Positions 7,603-16,450 of a stretch of 24,651 bases of DNA are shown piece by piece. The DNA lies in the NCBI GenBank assembly GCA_023665245.1, contig JAMPEH010000004.1, forward strand, positions 24,496-49,146, written 5' to 3'. A program made the position numbers and the translations under genes. The notes under the pieces were generated by a model. That model made no database searches. It was not told the origin of the DNA and was given only the letters and a program-made list of their open reading frames with translations. Positions within the stretch are counted from its first letter, which is position 1; each line of letters begins with the position of its first letter. The stretch is from Muribaculaceae bacterium (GTDB lineage Bacteria; Pseudomonadota; Alphaproteobacteria; Rs-D84).

Positions 7603-8365
7603 AAAATTTCAGCCAACTGTTGATTGAATCGCGCAGGGCGGTGTCGCGCAGGGCCCAGGATTGGAATTGGGTGAAGGAGATGGCCACGGCGGTGTCGAGG
7701 GCGGGATAGCGGGGGGCGAGGCGACGGGCCACGGTGGCGGGCACCACGGCGCGAGGGATGCGGCCCAGGGCTGTGAGCACGACCAGGTGCTCGGCGTTGA
7801 CGCCGGGGAGGGTGCTTACGTAGATGGTGTCGCCGATTTCGCGACCCAGGGCGGCGACGCGCGAGGCGAAGGGGCTGTCTTCGGGGAGCCATACGGTGTC
7901 GGCGGCGAGGTCGAGGGCTGTGCGCACCGCCGGCGGGGCGGTGTCGGGGCGGTGCTGGACGAGGATTTCGCGGTCGAGGTAGACGGGGTCGGTCATGACG
8001 AAGCGTTGTTTTAACTCGACGGTGAGGGGCATTGAAGCTATGACGATGTCGTAGCGTCCGTCGCGGAGGCCTTCGGTGGCGTGGGCCAGGGGCACGAAGG
8101 GGTGGTAGCGCACGGGGATGCCGTGGGAGCGGGCGATGCGCTGGATTATGTCATAGTCGCGGCCGAAGGCTGAGTCGCCTCGCACGCCGTAGCATATGCC
8201 GTTGAATTCGATGGCTATGTTGAGGGTGTCGCCCCCGGCTATGGCTTCAGCGCGGGCAAAGGGGCTTTTTGGCCGGTGTGAGCATCGGCCGAGCATGACC
8301 ATGGCGGCGACGGCTCCGGCGAGCAGGGCCACGAGCAGCGACAGGCGGGGACGGATGGGGCGCAT
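7601..8365 (-). CDS. Transporter substrate-binding protein (SBP_bac_3-like), membrane-anchored or exported
   Basis: The 254-residue protein has a basic N-terminus and one long hydrophobic segment (about 8-26) ending GRCSHRPKS. That could be a signal anchor or a poor lipobox, as Arg at -1 is unusual. The mature part follows the family 3 extracellular solute-binding fold: LNIAIEFNG, FGRDYDIIQRIA, YDIVIASMPLT and a hinge near FVMTDPVYLDREILV. Such proteins bind amino acids or related small molecules in the periplasm. No ABC permease or ATPase genes are nearby, so it may serve sensing or an uncoupled role. It follows the porin gene at 87 bp and is probably cotranscribed; a 9-bp repeat array lies in that gap. 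The ligand cannot be deduced. Confidence 0.8.
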   Translation of the reverse strand: MRPIRPRLSLLVALLAGAVAAMVMLGRCSHRPKSPFARAEAIAGGDTLNIAIEFNGICYGVRGDSAFGRDYDIIQRIARSHGIPVRYHPFVPLAHATEGLRDGRYDIVIASMPLTVELKQRFVMTDPVYLDREILVQHRPDTAPPAVRTALDLAADTVWLPEDSPFASRVAALGREIGDTIYVSTLPGVNAEHLVVLTALGRIPRAVVPATVARRLAPRYPALDTAVAISFTQFQSWALRDTALRDSINSWLKF

Positions 8366-8389
8366 AGTTTATAGCTTTTATGGTATTAT

Positions 8390-8416
8390 AGGAGGCCTAG
8401 GAAGCATAGGAATCCT
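8390..8416. repeat. 9-bp tandem array 4 (3 units)
   Basis: Three clear units with central triplets AGG, AAG and AAT, and a degenerate fourth (8417-8425). Next to it lies the 16-bp motif TTTCTCAAGCCGGAGG (8422-8437), identical to 5105-5120 beside array 2. Here that motif extends to the palindrome CTCAAGCCGGAGGCTTGAG (8425-8443). Confidence 0.8.
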
Positions 8417-8452
8417 ATGATTTTCTCAAGCCGGAGGCTTGAGTTCCCGAGC

Positions 8453-10447
8453 TTAGTTGGCGAAGTCGATGGAGAGGCCCATCTGGAAACGGCGGGGGTT
8501 GAGGGGGTAATGAGGCAGGGAGAAGTAGTCGGAGGAGAACCAGCCTTGGTTGATGTGGGTCATCATCACGTAGAAGCGCACTTTGGAGAGTTTCATGTTG
8601 GCGTAGGCCGTCATAAAGGGGTAGTTGCCGAGCAGGGCTTCGCGCTGGTTGTGGAAGGTGGCTGTGGCGGGCTGGTAGGCGGGGGCGTGGTAGCGTGTGT
8701 AGTAGTCGCAGTCGAGGCCGAGCTGGAAGTGGAGGGTGGCTATGCGGGCGCGGATGTAGAGGCTGGAGCGCAGGGCGAGCTTGGGGAGGGAGAGGACGGC
8801 GTCGTCGGACGATGTCTGGTATATCACACGGTTGTCCCAGTGGAGTATGCCCAGGCGCAGGCGCTGGTCGAGCGAGGCGGTGAATACTTGGATTGAGCCG
8901 GAGTGCTGGGCGGGGAGTGCGGCTTCGTTGAAGTAGAGGAGGTTCTGGACGTTGCGTGCGGCGATTTTTATGGCTGTGCCGGTGTGGGGTATGTCGAGTC
9001 GTCCGCCGAAGGTGACGCGGCGTTCTTTGCCGAAGGTGTTGCGCCAGGCGAAGTGGTTGGAGATGTAGTTTTCCATCAGGTAGGGGGCAGTTGTGTTGGT
9101 GAAGGCTCCGAATCCGGTGATGGCTACGGTGTCGCCCAGCAGGGGGATGCGTGTGGAGATGTGTCCGTCGATTTTGATTTCTCCGGCGGCGCGGCCTACT
9201 ACGCCGAGTTCGGCTTTTGCCGCGTAGGTGAGTATCGAGCCTCGCTGCTTGGTGAGCTGGGCGCCGACCCATGCGAGGTTTTCGCTTCCCCGGGCTGGTA
9301 TGGCTCCGATGCCTTCGGGCAGGGGGGTGAGGCCGTCGCGGACGGTGAGGGTGTCGGGGGTCTGGCGGTATTTTCGTATTTCGTAGGTGGCGTAGGCGGC
9401 GAGGCCGAATTTGGCGTAGCGGTGGAAGCCTTCGATGAGGTCGACGCCTATGGTGTTGGAGAGGGCCCAGTAGGTGGTGCGGTCGCGTGTGAATTGGTCG
9501 TTGAGGTATGCGCGGTTGTCGAAGAATTTGGCTGTTTCAGAGGGGTTGTCGTCGAGGAAGAGGTGTTTGGTGTCGCGGTAGTTGAGGGTCCAGATGAAGG
9601 AGGATACGGGGATGTAGGTGCGCACGGTGGTGGTGTCGTCGATTTGGTCTTCGTGCCAGTAGCCTACTTTGTATCGGGAGTTGAGCATGAGCTCGCCGCC
9701 CACGACGCGGGTGTGGGCGTGGGTGAGGTTGACGGGTATCGACTTGGGGTTGATGGAGGATACGCCGCCTTGCATCTGGGCGGGGTCGGTGATGTAGAGG
9801 TCGTCGGTGATGCCGCCGTTTTCTTTGTGGACGAGGTTGTAGTGGTTCCACGCGCCTTGGAATTCGTAGCGGTCGCCCATGTATGAGCCGTTGAATCCCC
9901 ATGCGAGGTCTTTGGCAGCCTGTGCTTCGTAGGAACCTTTGGAGTAGAGGTAGTCGAGGTTGGCTCCGATTTGGGCGCGTGCGTTGATGTTGCCGGAGAA
10001 TATGGCTCCGAGACGTTCCTGTGAGTTGTCGCGTCCGCCGCCGGCGTTGTATGAGAGCAAGGTCATGGGGGCGCGAGTGTTGTAGAATTTTTGATGTACG
10101 GATGAGGGGAGCCATCGGACGAGGCCGTCGCGGAAGAAGAAGTCGGAATAGGCGGGTCGGTCGAGGTATATCATGTCGATGCCTTCGGTGCCGAGGTTGC
10201 CGGTGGTGGCCCATGCCGGGGAGCCGGTGGAGGGGATGGAGCGTCGGTGGTAGTCTTCGAAAAGGGTGTCGATTTGTGCGGGCTCGTGCAGGCCGAGGGG
10301 CTCGGAGGCAGTCCATGCGTAGGATGGGGCGAGCGGGGCGCGTCGCTTTGCCGGCGACGACTGGCGCGAGCGGCTGTCGGGGCCTTGTGCGGCTGCCGCT
10401 GCGGCGCATATTATCAATAATATGGCTGTGAGGATGCGATGTTTCAT
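8453..10447 (-). CDS. Putative outer membrane porin (Porin_10-like)
   Basis: I start at the ATG at 10447 because MKHRILTAILLIICAAAAAAQ is a clean signal peptide; the frame stays open 51 bp further upstream, but that part overlaps the promoter. The 664-residue product is rich in alternating hydrophobic and aromatic strands (for example YDIVLKV-like patterns such as ANLDYLYSKGSYEAQ and RDTKHLFLDD), consistent with a large beta barrel. It ends in QMGLSIDFAN, close to a barrel's terminal strand. It resembles the 'putative porin' family common in Bacteroidales. Next to it is a periplasmic solute-binding protein gene in the same orientation, suggesting that the pair handles uptake of a small solute. 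The substrate is unknown. Confidence 0.82.
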   Translation of the reverse strand: MKHRILTAILLIICAAAAAAQGPDSRSRQSSPAKRRAPLAPSYAWTASEPLGLHEPAQIDTLFEDYHRRSIPSTGSPAWATTGNLGTEGIDMIYLDRPAYSDFFFRDGLVRWLPSSVHQKFYNTRAPMTLLSYNAGGGRDNSQERLGAIFSGNINARAQIGANLDYLYSKGSYEAQAAKDLAWGFNGSYMGDRYEFQGAWNHYNLVHKENGGITDDLYITDPAQMQGGVSSINPKSIPVNLTHAHTRVVGGELMLNSRYKVGYWHEDQIDDTTTVRTYIPVSSFIWTLNYRDTKHLFLDDNPSETAKFFDNRAYLNDQFTRDRTTYWALSNTIGVDLIEGFHRYAKFGLAAYATYEIRKYRQTPDTLTVRDGLTPLPEGIGAIPARGSENLAWVGAQLTKQRGSILTYAAKAELGVVGRAAGEIKIDGHISTRIPLLGDTVAITGFGAFTNTTAPYLMENYISNHFAWRNTFGKERRVTFGGRLDIPHTGTAIKIAARNVQNLLYFNEAALPAQHSGSIQVFTASLDQRLRLGILHWDNRVIYQTSSDDAVLSLPKLALRSSLYIRARIATLHFQLGLDCDYYTRYHAPAYQPATATFHNQREALLGNYPFMTAYANMKLSKVRFYVMMTHINQGWFSSDYFSLPHYPLNPRRFQMGLSIDFAN

Positions 10448-10456
10448 ATTGATGCG

Positions 10457-10488
10457 CAAATTTACGTCTTTTTCGCTATCTTTGCAAA
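10457..10488 (-). promoter_or_regulatory. Promoter of the porin operon, almost at the start codon
   Basis: Minus-strand TTTG (10485-10488), a 20-bp spacer and TAAATTTG (10457-10464), a full consensus. The ATG (10447) is only 9 bp past the -7 box, so the predicted leader is only a few nucleotides. Confidence 0.65.
10477..10484 (+). promoter_or_regulatory. Candidate -7 box of the antiporter gene
   Basis: TATCTTTG matches TAnnTTTG on the plus strand. There is no good TTTG at the -33 distance. It lies between the two boxes of the opposing porin promoter, so the two start sites would compete. It supports a translation start downstream of about 10490. Confidence 0.45.
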
Positions 10489-10505
10489 AAAATAGCAATA
10501 ATCAT

Positions 10506-10550
10506 AGGATTCATAGGAGGCTTAGGTTGCCAATGATGCCTATGAATCCT
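10506..10550. repeat. 9-bp tandem array 5 (5 units), hairpin in antiporter leader
   Basis: Five units with central triplets ATT, AGG, TTG, ATG and AAT. The outer arms AGGATTCATAGG (10506-10517) and CCTATGAATCCT (10539-10550) are perfectly complementary. The array ends 15 bp before the proposed start codon at 10566, so the hairpin would lie in the leader. Confidence 0.85.
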
Positions 10551-10565
10551 AAAATACGACCATCT

Positions 10566-12044
10566 ATGGAATATATCACTTCTGAGAATATAATGCTGAT
10601 CGGGTCGCTTCTGCTTATTTGCGGGGTGATGTTCGGCAAGTTGAGCTACCGTCTGGGACTTCCGCTTCTGCTTGTGTTCCTGCTTGTGGGCATGGGCTTC
10701 GGGGTGGACGGCCTGGGCGTGAGGTTTCACGACATGCACACGGCGCAGTTCACGGGCATGGTGGCTCTGTGCATCATCTTGTTTTCGGGCGGCATGGATA
10801 CGCGCGTCAAGGCCATTCGACCTGTGATAGGGCCCGGAGTGGTGCTTGCCACGGCGGGGGTGCTGGTCACGGCTCTGCTCACGGGGCTGTTTGTGTGGTG
10901 GCTGTCGGGGATGGCGTGGACTAATATCCATTTCGCTCTGCTGCCGTCGATATTGCTGGCGGCCACGATGTCGTCGACCGACTCGGCGTCGGTGTTCGGC
11001 ATCCTGGGGGCGCAGAAGGTGGGTCTGCGTCAGAATCTGCGTCCGCTGCTCGAATTGGAGAGCGGCAGCAACGACCCCATGGCTTATATGCTCACAATTA
11101 TCCTCATCGAGGCCGTTACGCTCGGCTCGGGGCTGTCGGCCGCGTCCGTGGCGGGGCAGTTGGCATTGCAGTTTGCCGTGGGCGGCGTCGTGGGCTACGC
11201 GATGGGGCGGGCCATACCGTGGCTCATCGGCCGCTACCGCCGCATCAACCGCGACGGCGCGGCGGAGGATTCGGGGCAGGCTTCGTCGATGTTGGGGATT
11301 TTGACGCTCGGCGGGGCGTTTCTCACCTTTGCCATAGCCAACGGCCTTGGGGGCAACGGGTACCTGGCCGTGTATCTTTGCGGCATAGTCACGGGCAACT
11401 CCGGGGCGCCGATGCTGCGGGGCATCTCGCGGTTTATGTCGGGGATGTCGTGGCTTGGGCAGATTGTGGTGTTCCTGATGCTTGGCCTGCTTGTGAATCC
11501 TCACGAGATGATAGCCGTGGCTCCGGTGTCGATATTGATTAGCCTGTTTATGATGGCGGTCGGACGCCCTGCGAGCGTGTGGCTATGCATGCTGCCGTTC
11601 AGGAGGTTCACGGCCAAGGCTCGGCTGTTTGTGTCGTGGGTGGGGCTTCGCGGAGCGGTGCCGATTATCTTCGCCACTTACCCGGTGGTGGCCGAGGTGG
11701 AGGGCGCGTCGCAGATTTTCAATATCGTATTTTTCGTCACGCTCGTATCGTTGCTGCTGCAGGGCACCACGGTGGTGGCGGCATCGCGCCGCCTTGGGCT
11801 CACGGAGCAGCCGGAGGCCGACGAGTCGGATTTCGGCGTGGAGCTCGACGAGGCCCTGCCGACACGCCTCGACGCCCGTCGCGTCACCGACACCATGCTC
11901 GCCGAGGGGCGCACCCTGCGCGACATGCGCATGCCGGCCGGCTCGCTGGTGATGATGATTAAGCGCGGCAAGGATTATATCGTGCCCAACGGCAACATCG
12001 AACTGCGCCGCGGCGACACCCTGCTGATAATAAAGGAGAATTAA
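10566..12044 (+). CDS. Potassium or sodium/proton antiporter (CPA1, NhaP2/CvrA-like) with TrkA-C domain
   Basis: The 492-residue inner membrane protein should exchange K+ or Na+ for protons. About twelve hydrophobic segments occupy residues 10-385. Conserved CPA1 patches are visible: FSGGMDTR, SSTDSAS (136-142) and ESGSNDP with the likely ion-binding Asp170, then GLRGAVPI. The C-terminus (about 430-492, ending VPNGNIELRRGDTLLIIKEN) is a TrkA-C/RCK-C domain, which usually binds a small regulatory ligand. I use the ATG at 10566 (MEYITSENIML); upstream in-frame ATGs fall inside the 9-bp array or the porin gene. It is transcribed away from the porin and ends in a shared terminator hairpin opposite the gene at 12114. 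Confidence 0.9.
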   Translation: MEYITSENIMLIGSLLLICGVMFGKLSYRLGLPLLLVFLLVGMGFGVDGLGVRFHDMHTAQFTGMVALCIILFSGGMDTRVKAIRPVIGPGVVLATAGVLVTALLTGLFVWWLSGMAWTNIHFALLPSILLAATMSSTDSASVFGILGAQKVGLRQNLRPLLELESGSNDPMAYMLTIILIEAVTLGSGLSAASVAGQLALQFAVGGVVGYAMGRAIPWLIGRYRRINRDGAAEDSGQASSMLGILTLGGAFLTFAIANGLGGNGYLAVYLCGIVTGNSGAPMLRGISRFMSGMSWLGQIVVFLMLGLLVNPHEMIAVAPVSILISLFMMAVGRPASVWLCMLPFRRFTAKARLFVSWVGLRGAVPIIFATYPVVAEVEGASQIFNIVFFVTLVSLLLQGTTVVAASRRLGLTEQPEADESDFGVELDEALPTRLDARRVTDTMLAEGRTLRDMRMPAGSLVMMIKRGKDYIVPNGNIELRRGDTLLIIKEN

Positions 12045-12061
12045 GAGGATAAAATAAGAAT

Positions 12062-12097
12062 AGGAATCCTGGGAGGCATAGGCAGCCCAGGATTCCT
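12062..12097. repeat. 9-bp tandem array 6 (4 units), hairpin between convergent genes
   Basis: Four units with central triplets AAT, AGG, CAG and ATT. The arms (12060-12073 and 12086-12099) are a perfect 14-bp inverted repeat. It separates the convergent antiporter and secreted-protein genes and could terminate both, although the flanking T-tracts are short (TTTCTTT on plus, TTCTTATTTT on minus). Confidence 0.85.
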
Positions 12098-12113
12098 ATT
12101 TCTTTATCAAGGG

Positions 12114-15100
12114 TTAGTAGCGCACTTTTTCGGCTTTGGAGCCGGTGCGGCGGATGTAGATGCCGGGAGCGGTGGGCGCGCCGGGGAGGCGGATGCCTTG
12201 GATGGTGTAGTATTCGGGAGCGGAGTTGGGAAGTTGGGAAGCGGGGAAGTTGGGAAGTTGGGAAGTCTCGGCGTCGGCGGGGTTGGAGAATAGGGATTCG
12301 CCGATGGTGTAGCGCGTAGTTACGTTGTAGGTGTGGGTGCCTTCCGAGGCGGTGGCGTCGAGGTAGGTCTCGTCGGCGGTGGCGGCGATGAAGGAGCCGT
12401 CGCGGTAGATGTTATAGCCTTCGATTTCGAGGGCTTCGCGGGGCGCGGAGGCGGGGGTGAAGGCGATGTCGTCGATTACCACGGCTTTGTTTTGCGTGGT
12501 CGACAACGAGACGCGCACGGCGGCGTAGCGGGCGTCGGCAGGGAGGGTGTAGCTGAACAGGGCGAAGCCTTTGTCGGCATCGTATTCGGTTCCGGCGGGC
12601 ACGTCGACCGCGGTGGCGAAGGGCGTGAAGGCGTCGATGGCGTCGGTGGTGGAGGAATAGAGCACGTCGAGCTTTTCGGCGGGCGAGGCCCCCCACCCCA
12701 TCGGCGTGGCGTGGGCGCGGAATGATATGGCGGTTTCGCCGGGATAGAGTTCGGGGAGGATGAGCCAGTCGGAGCTTGTGCCTTCGGCCGAGCCCCAGGC
12801 TATGAGCGAGGTGGTGCCGGAGAAGGAGTTGATGTTGTAGGATTTGAGGTCGACTTCGGGATATGACGCGCCGTTGCGGTTGACCTGGAATGCCATGGGC
12901 TGTCCGCCGTTGGGCTGTGTGAGCCACGATGAGGCTACGACGGTGGCTTGGCCGTCGGCGTCGTAGATTTTATAGTCGCCGATGGCGCCGTGGGGCGATG
13001 AGGCGGTGACGCCGCCAAAGTCCCAGGGGGTGAGCGTTTCAAGGTCGTCGGTCATGGCCGAGGGAGCGCGGTCGGCGGCTGCGCGGGGCCATGTGAGGCG
13101 CACTGCGCCGTCTTCGCAGGCGGCTGCGAGGCCGTCGATGGCGGGCAAGCGCGGGGCGCGGACTGTGATGTCGAAAGTAGCGGCGTTGTCGGCCTGGTTT
13201 TGGTCGGCGTCGAAAACGATTGTGGCGGTGAGGGTGGCGTCGGCGAGGTTGACGGGAATTGTGACGGGGATGTCTATCGAGGCTGTGGCGTCGGGTGCCA
13301 CTTCGGGGCCGTCGACGCGGGCAAGCTCGATGCCGGAGGCGGCGATGGTCACTTCATAGCCCGATGCAGGGGCAAGGCCGTTGTTGGCGACGCGCACGGT
13401 GTAGACGGCCTCGGTGCCGGCGACGGGGTCGGCTGCGCCGGTAAAGGCTGTGAGGGCGAGGTCGGAGGCGCACACGTCGATAATCTGAATGTTGTCGAGC
13501 AGAAGGTCCTGATACTGCTGGGTGGAGGCTTTGAAGGCCACTTGCAGCGAGGCGCAGTCGCGGAAGGCGGCAAGGTCGATGCTACGGAGGGTCCACTCGG
13601 GCGATGTGGCGGTAATGGAGGCGACGGGATCGAAGGTGACGCCGCGGTCGGGCGAGATGAGCACGTCGAGGGCTACGGCGTCGCCGCTGCTGTCGGCGGT
13701 GCGGTACCAGAATTTGAGCGTGGGGTTGGCCGCGGAGGCTATGTCGACCACGGGGCTCTGCAAGGTGATGGTGCCTTTCGACGAATATTTCATCCAGCCC
13801 AGGTCGGCGTCTTGCGAGGAGTCGGCGGTGTCGTAGATCGATTTTGTGGAGGCCGACCATTCGGGATAGCCGCTGTCGGAGCCGCGCACCGTGGTCCACG
13901 GGGCCGTGGAGGCCTTGCCGCCGGCAAAGGATTCGGCGAAGGGCACGGGGTAGGCGCTGCCAAAGATGAGCATGTTGGAGTTGCATCCGGTGCTTTCGCC
14001 GGCCACGTTGGAGGCGTAGACGGTGTATTGCAGGGCGGTCTGGGCGGAGGCGTCGAGGTCGGTATCGGTGAACTCGCACGACGTGAGGGCGGTGGCGGCG
14101 TCGGCTCCGTTGGCGACGCGGGCCACGCGGTAGCGCAGGTTGGCGGGGGCGATGTATCCGCCGTTGCATCCGGCAGTGGGGGCCGACCAGGTGAGAACGG
14201 CGCGGTCGCCGTCCTGGCGGAGAACTACGTCGGTGACGGGCATGGGCGTGTCTTCGCCGACATATGTCTCGGCGGTGGCGGCATAGCCTGCTCCGTAGGC
14301 GTTATGGAACACTACCGAGTAGCGGTTGATGCCGTTGGCGGCTTCGGTGTCGGTTACGCTTATCTCCGACGAGGGCGCGGGGGCTTCGACGGTGGCAACG
14401 AGGCGCGAGGTGGTGAGGTTGGTCACTTCGGCCTTGGTGAGAGCGGCGAGGGCTGTACCGTCGACGGCCTCGGCAGGGACGGCGGCCTTTACGGTGGCTT
14501 GGAGCGCGCCTTCGGCGGCGGCTTCGGCCACTACCTCGGACGAGGCCACGGGGGCTTTGAGCGACACTCCGGCCGACACCCCGAAGGTGTAGACGTAGAG
14601 GTTGTATTGGTACTTGGGGCTGGTGCACTGCAAGCCTATATTATATGTGCCGTCGGCATCGGGGGTGAAGACCACAGTGAGGGTGTGGCGCGTGTTGTCG
14701 GCGGTGGAGCCATCGGGCACGATGGACGTGGTCATAGCCTCGGGCGATGCGGAGGCTCCGGCCATGATGCGGAAGGTTTCGGGGGCGCGGGTGTTGCCGG
14801 CGCGCATTTCGAGGGTGAGGGTGTATTGGCATCCGCCGCGGAGGGTGAGCGAGGGCGAGAACAGCCAGTCGTCGGAGGCGTTGTTGCGATTGTAGTTGCA
14901 CACGGCTCCGTTGGCCGACCATTTCCATGTGGAGCCGTCGCGGTTGGCGTCGTCGACGGTGAAGAATTTGAATTGCTCCTCGTCGGTGAGGTCGTAGGCC
15001 ACGGGGGAAGTGACGGCGTAGCCCAGGGTGAGCTTGGGCGTGACAGCGGCGTTGCCGGTCTTGCCCGATGCGGTGGCGCGCACCTCGTAGGTGTAGTCGG

Positions 15101-16427
15101 CCAAAGCTGCGGGGAGGTAGGTGTCGGTGCATGATGTGGCGGTGATGCCGGAGGCTACTGTGGCGGCATCGGGCATGCGTGTCACGGTGTAGGTCAAGGT
15201 GGCGGGGTCGATATATCCACGGTTGGCGCCGGAGGTGACGGGAGCCCATGTTATGGCCACGGCGTCGTCTGTTTTCTCGGCCGATGCCGAGGCAGGGGCG
15301 GCGGGGGTGTCGATACCGGCATATACGGTGCGGCGCACGGATGCTCCTCGGCTTCCGGAGGCGGTGGAGCAGCGCGCCTCGATGGCGTGGAGGCCTTCGG
15401 CAAGGGTTATGTCGCGGCTTATGTGCTCGCCCGGCGCTCCGCTGCCTTGGAAAAGGAGGGTTCCGTTGGAGGTGACATTATAGTCGAGTGTGCCGTCGAG
15501 GGCTGCGCCGTTGATGGCCGTGGAGGGCAGGGTGAAGGATATACGGGCCGAGGTGGAGGGGCCGTCGAGGGCCACGGTGAAGGCCTCGGGGGCTTGGGGA
15601 CCGTCGAGGTCGGCGACAGAGCTTAGGGTGTAGAGGCCGACGAATTCCTCGTCGTCGGCAAACTCGCGCACGGCCGTGGCCTCGCCGGTGGCGGTGTCGA
15701 CGCGGAACAGGGCCGAGCGGTCGAGGTTGCAACCGGCCCAGTACATCTCCTTGGTGGTGAAGTCGAAGCATGCCGACATGTTCCAGCGCGAGGGCGTGAA
15801 GCCGGTGGGGCCGACAAGGGTATAGTCGCCCGAGGCGCGGTCGAACCGGTAGAGGTTGCCGTCGGAGCCTACGCCATATACATCGCCCTCGGTGTCGGCG
15901 GCGAGGCCGAGCATGGGCATGGGGCCGATTTTGTCGGCGAGGTCGAGGGGCTTGATAACGTCGACAGTGAGGTCGGCGAGCGAAAGGGTGCCGAAGTCGT
16001 AGCCCGACGAAGTGGCGTTGAGGAACACGCCGTAGATTTTACCGTCGACGGGGCACCATGTGAGGTCGCTGGCCGACAGGGTGAGGGGCGCGTCGCGGCG
16101 TTCGACTAGGGCCCAAGTGTCGGTGTCGTAGACATAGAGGGTGTTTTTCTGGGCTTTGCCCGAGTTGGGCACGCGTGTGAGCACATAGTAGCGGCCGTCG
16201 GCATACACGGCTCCGCCGTTGGCGTAGACATTGTTGTCGGCAGGCTTGTAGACAAGCTCCATCGGGCCGTCGGCCGATGCGGCGAACGAGTACACGCCGG
16301 CGTTGGTGGCGTCTTCGTCGCCCCACGAGCCGGTGTAGATAAGGTTGCCGTAGACAGTGGGGGCGACCTGCGCCCTCATTGGCGACAAGGCCAGGGCGGC
16401 CAAGGCGGCAAGCAGAAAGGTTTTCAT
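12114..16427 (-). CDS. Secreted multidomain protein: propeller-like N-terminus, Fn3 and choice-of-anchor J-like domains, C-terminal sorting-like module
   Basis: The 1437-residue protein has a signal peptide ending near SPMRA (19). Residues about 20-275 are repetitive short beta blades with YVLTRVPNS and VYGVGSDGNLYRFD, suggesting a propeller. Then come several fibronectin type III-like domains (AVAITWAPV, RAVLTWSAP) interleaved with jelly-roll, choice-of-anchor J-like domains (DDWLFSPSLTL; SSDWLILPELYPG). A CARDB-like domain lies before the last jelly roll (SDLALTAFTG to FDITV). The end, EYYTIQGIRLPGAPTAPG onward, nearly repeats the end of the amylase. No catalytic motif is seen; adhesion or surface binding is an inference. 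The gene follows rsgA by 70 bp (70 bp filled with repeats) and may be cotranscribed with it. Confidence 0.85.
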   Translation of the reverse strand: MKTFLLAALAALALSPMRAQVAPTVYGNLIYTGSWGDEDATNAGVYSFAASADGPMELVYKPADNNVYANGGAVYADGRYYVLTRVPNSGKAQKNTLYVYDTDTWALVERRDAPLTLSASDLTWCPVDGKIYGVFLNATSSGYDFGTLSLADLTVDVIKPLDLADKIGPMPMLGLAADTEGDVYGVGSDGNLYRFDRASGDYTLVGPTGFTPSRWNMSACFDFTTKEMYWAGCNLDRSALFRVDTATGEATAVREFADDEEFVGLYTLSSVADLDGPQAPEAFTVALDGPSTSARISFTLPSTAINGAALDGTLDYNVTSNGTLLFQGSGAPGEHISRDITLAEGLHAIEARCSTASGSRGASVRRTVYAGIDTPAAPASASAEKTDDAVAITWAPVTSGANRGYIDPATLTYTVTRMPDAATVASGITATSCTDTYLPAALADYTYEVRATASGKTGNAAVTPKLTLGYAVTSPVAYDLTDEEQFKFFTVDDANRDGSTWKWSANGAVCNYNRNNASDDWLFSPSLTLRGGCQYTLTLEMRAGNTRAPETFRIMAGASASPEAMTTSIVPDGSTADNTRHTLTVVFTPDADGTYNIGLQCTSPKYQYNLYVYTFGVSAGVSLKAPVASSEVVAEAAAEGALQATVKAAVPAEAVDGTALAALTKAEVTNLTTSRLVATVEAPAPSSEISVTDTEAANGINRYSVVFHNAYGAGYAATAETYVGEDTPMPVTDVVLRQDGDRAVLTWSAPTAGCNGGYIAPANLRYRVARVANGADAATALTSCEFTDTDLDASAQTALQYTVYASNVAGESTGCNSNMLIFGSAYPVPFAESFAGGKASTAPWTTVRGSDSGYPEWSASTKSIYDTADSSQDADLGWMKYSSKGTITLQSPVVDIASAANPTLKFWYRTADSSGDAVALDVLISPDRGVTFDPVASITATSPEWTLRSIDLAAFRDCASLQVAFKASTQQYQDLLLDNIQIIDVCASDLALTAFTGAADPVAGTEAVYTVRVANNGLAPASGYEVTIAASGIELARVDGPEVAPDATASIDIPVTIPVNLADATLTATIVFDADQNQADNAATFDITVRAPRLPAIDGLAAACEDGAVRLTWPRAAADRAPSAMTDDLETLTPWDFGGVTASSPHGAIGDYKIYDADGQATVVASSWLTQPNGGQPMAFQVNRNGASYPEVDLKSYNINSFSGTTSLIAWGSAEGTSSDWLILPELYPGETAISFRAHATPMGWGASPAEKLDVLYSSTTDAIDAFTPFATAVDVPAGTEYDADKGFALFSYTLPADARYAAVRVSLSTTQNKAVVIDDIAFTPASAPREALEIEGYNIYRDGSFIAATADETYLDATASEGTHTYNVTTRYTIGESLFSNPADAETSQLPNFPASQLPNSAPEYYTIQGIRLPGAPTAPGIYIRRTGSKAEKVRY
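12228..12267. repeat. 8-bp tandem array in secreted-protein coding sequence
   Basis: Five units: GGGAAGTT, GGGAAGCG, GGGAAGTT, GGGAAGTT and GGGAAGTC. On the coding strand they give SQLPNFPASQLPNS, directly before the C-terminal module, exactly as in the amylase gene. Confidence 0.9.
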
Positions 16428-16434
16428 AGGAGTT

Positions 16435-16450
16435 GGGAAGTTGGGGAGTA
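16435..16450. repeat. Short 8-bp repeat next to 9-bp array
   Basis: Two units, GGGAAGTT and GGGGAGTA, lie between the start codon of the secreted-protein gene (16427) and array 7, with which they share a base. Confidence 0.65.

Noticed and set aside
10422..10565. Earlier start codons for the antiporter
   Set aside because: They fall within the porin gene, its promoter or the 9-bp array, and add a basic segment without membrane or family similarity.
13200..15134. 644-residue open frame on the plus strand
   Set aside because: It lies antisense to the secreted-protein gene, is Gly/Val/Ala/His-rich without motifs or signal, and arises from GC-rich codon bias on the opposite strand.
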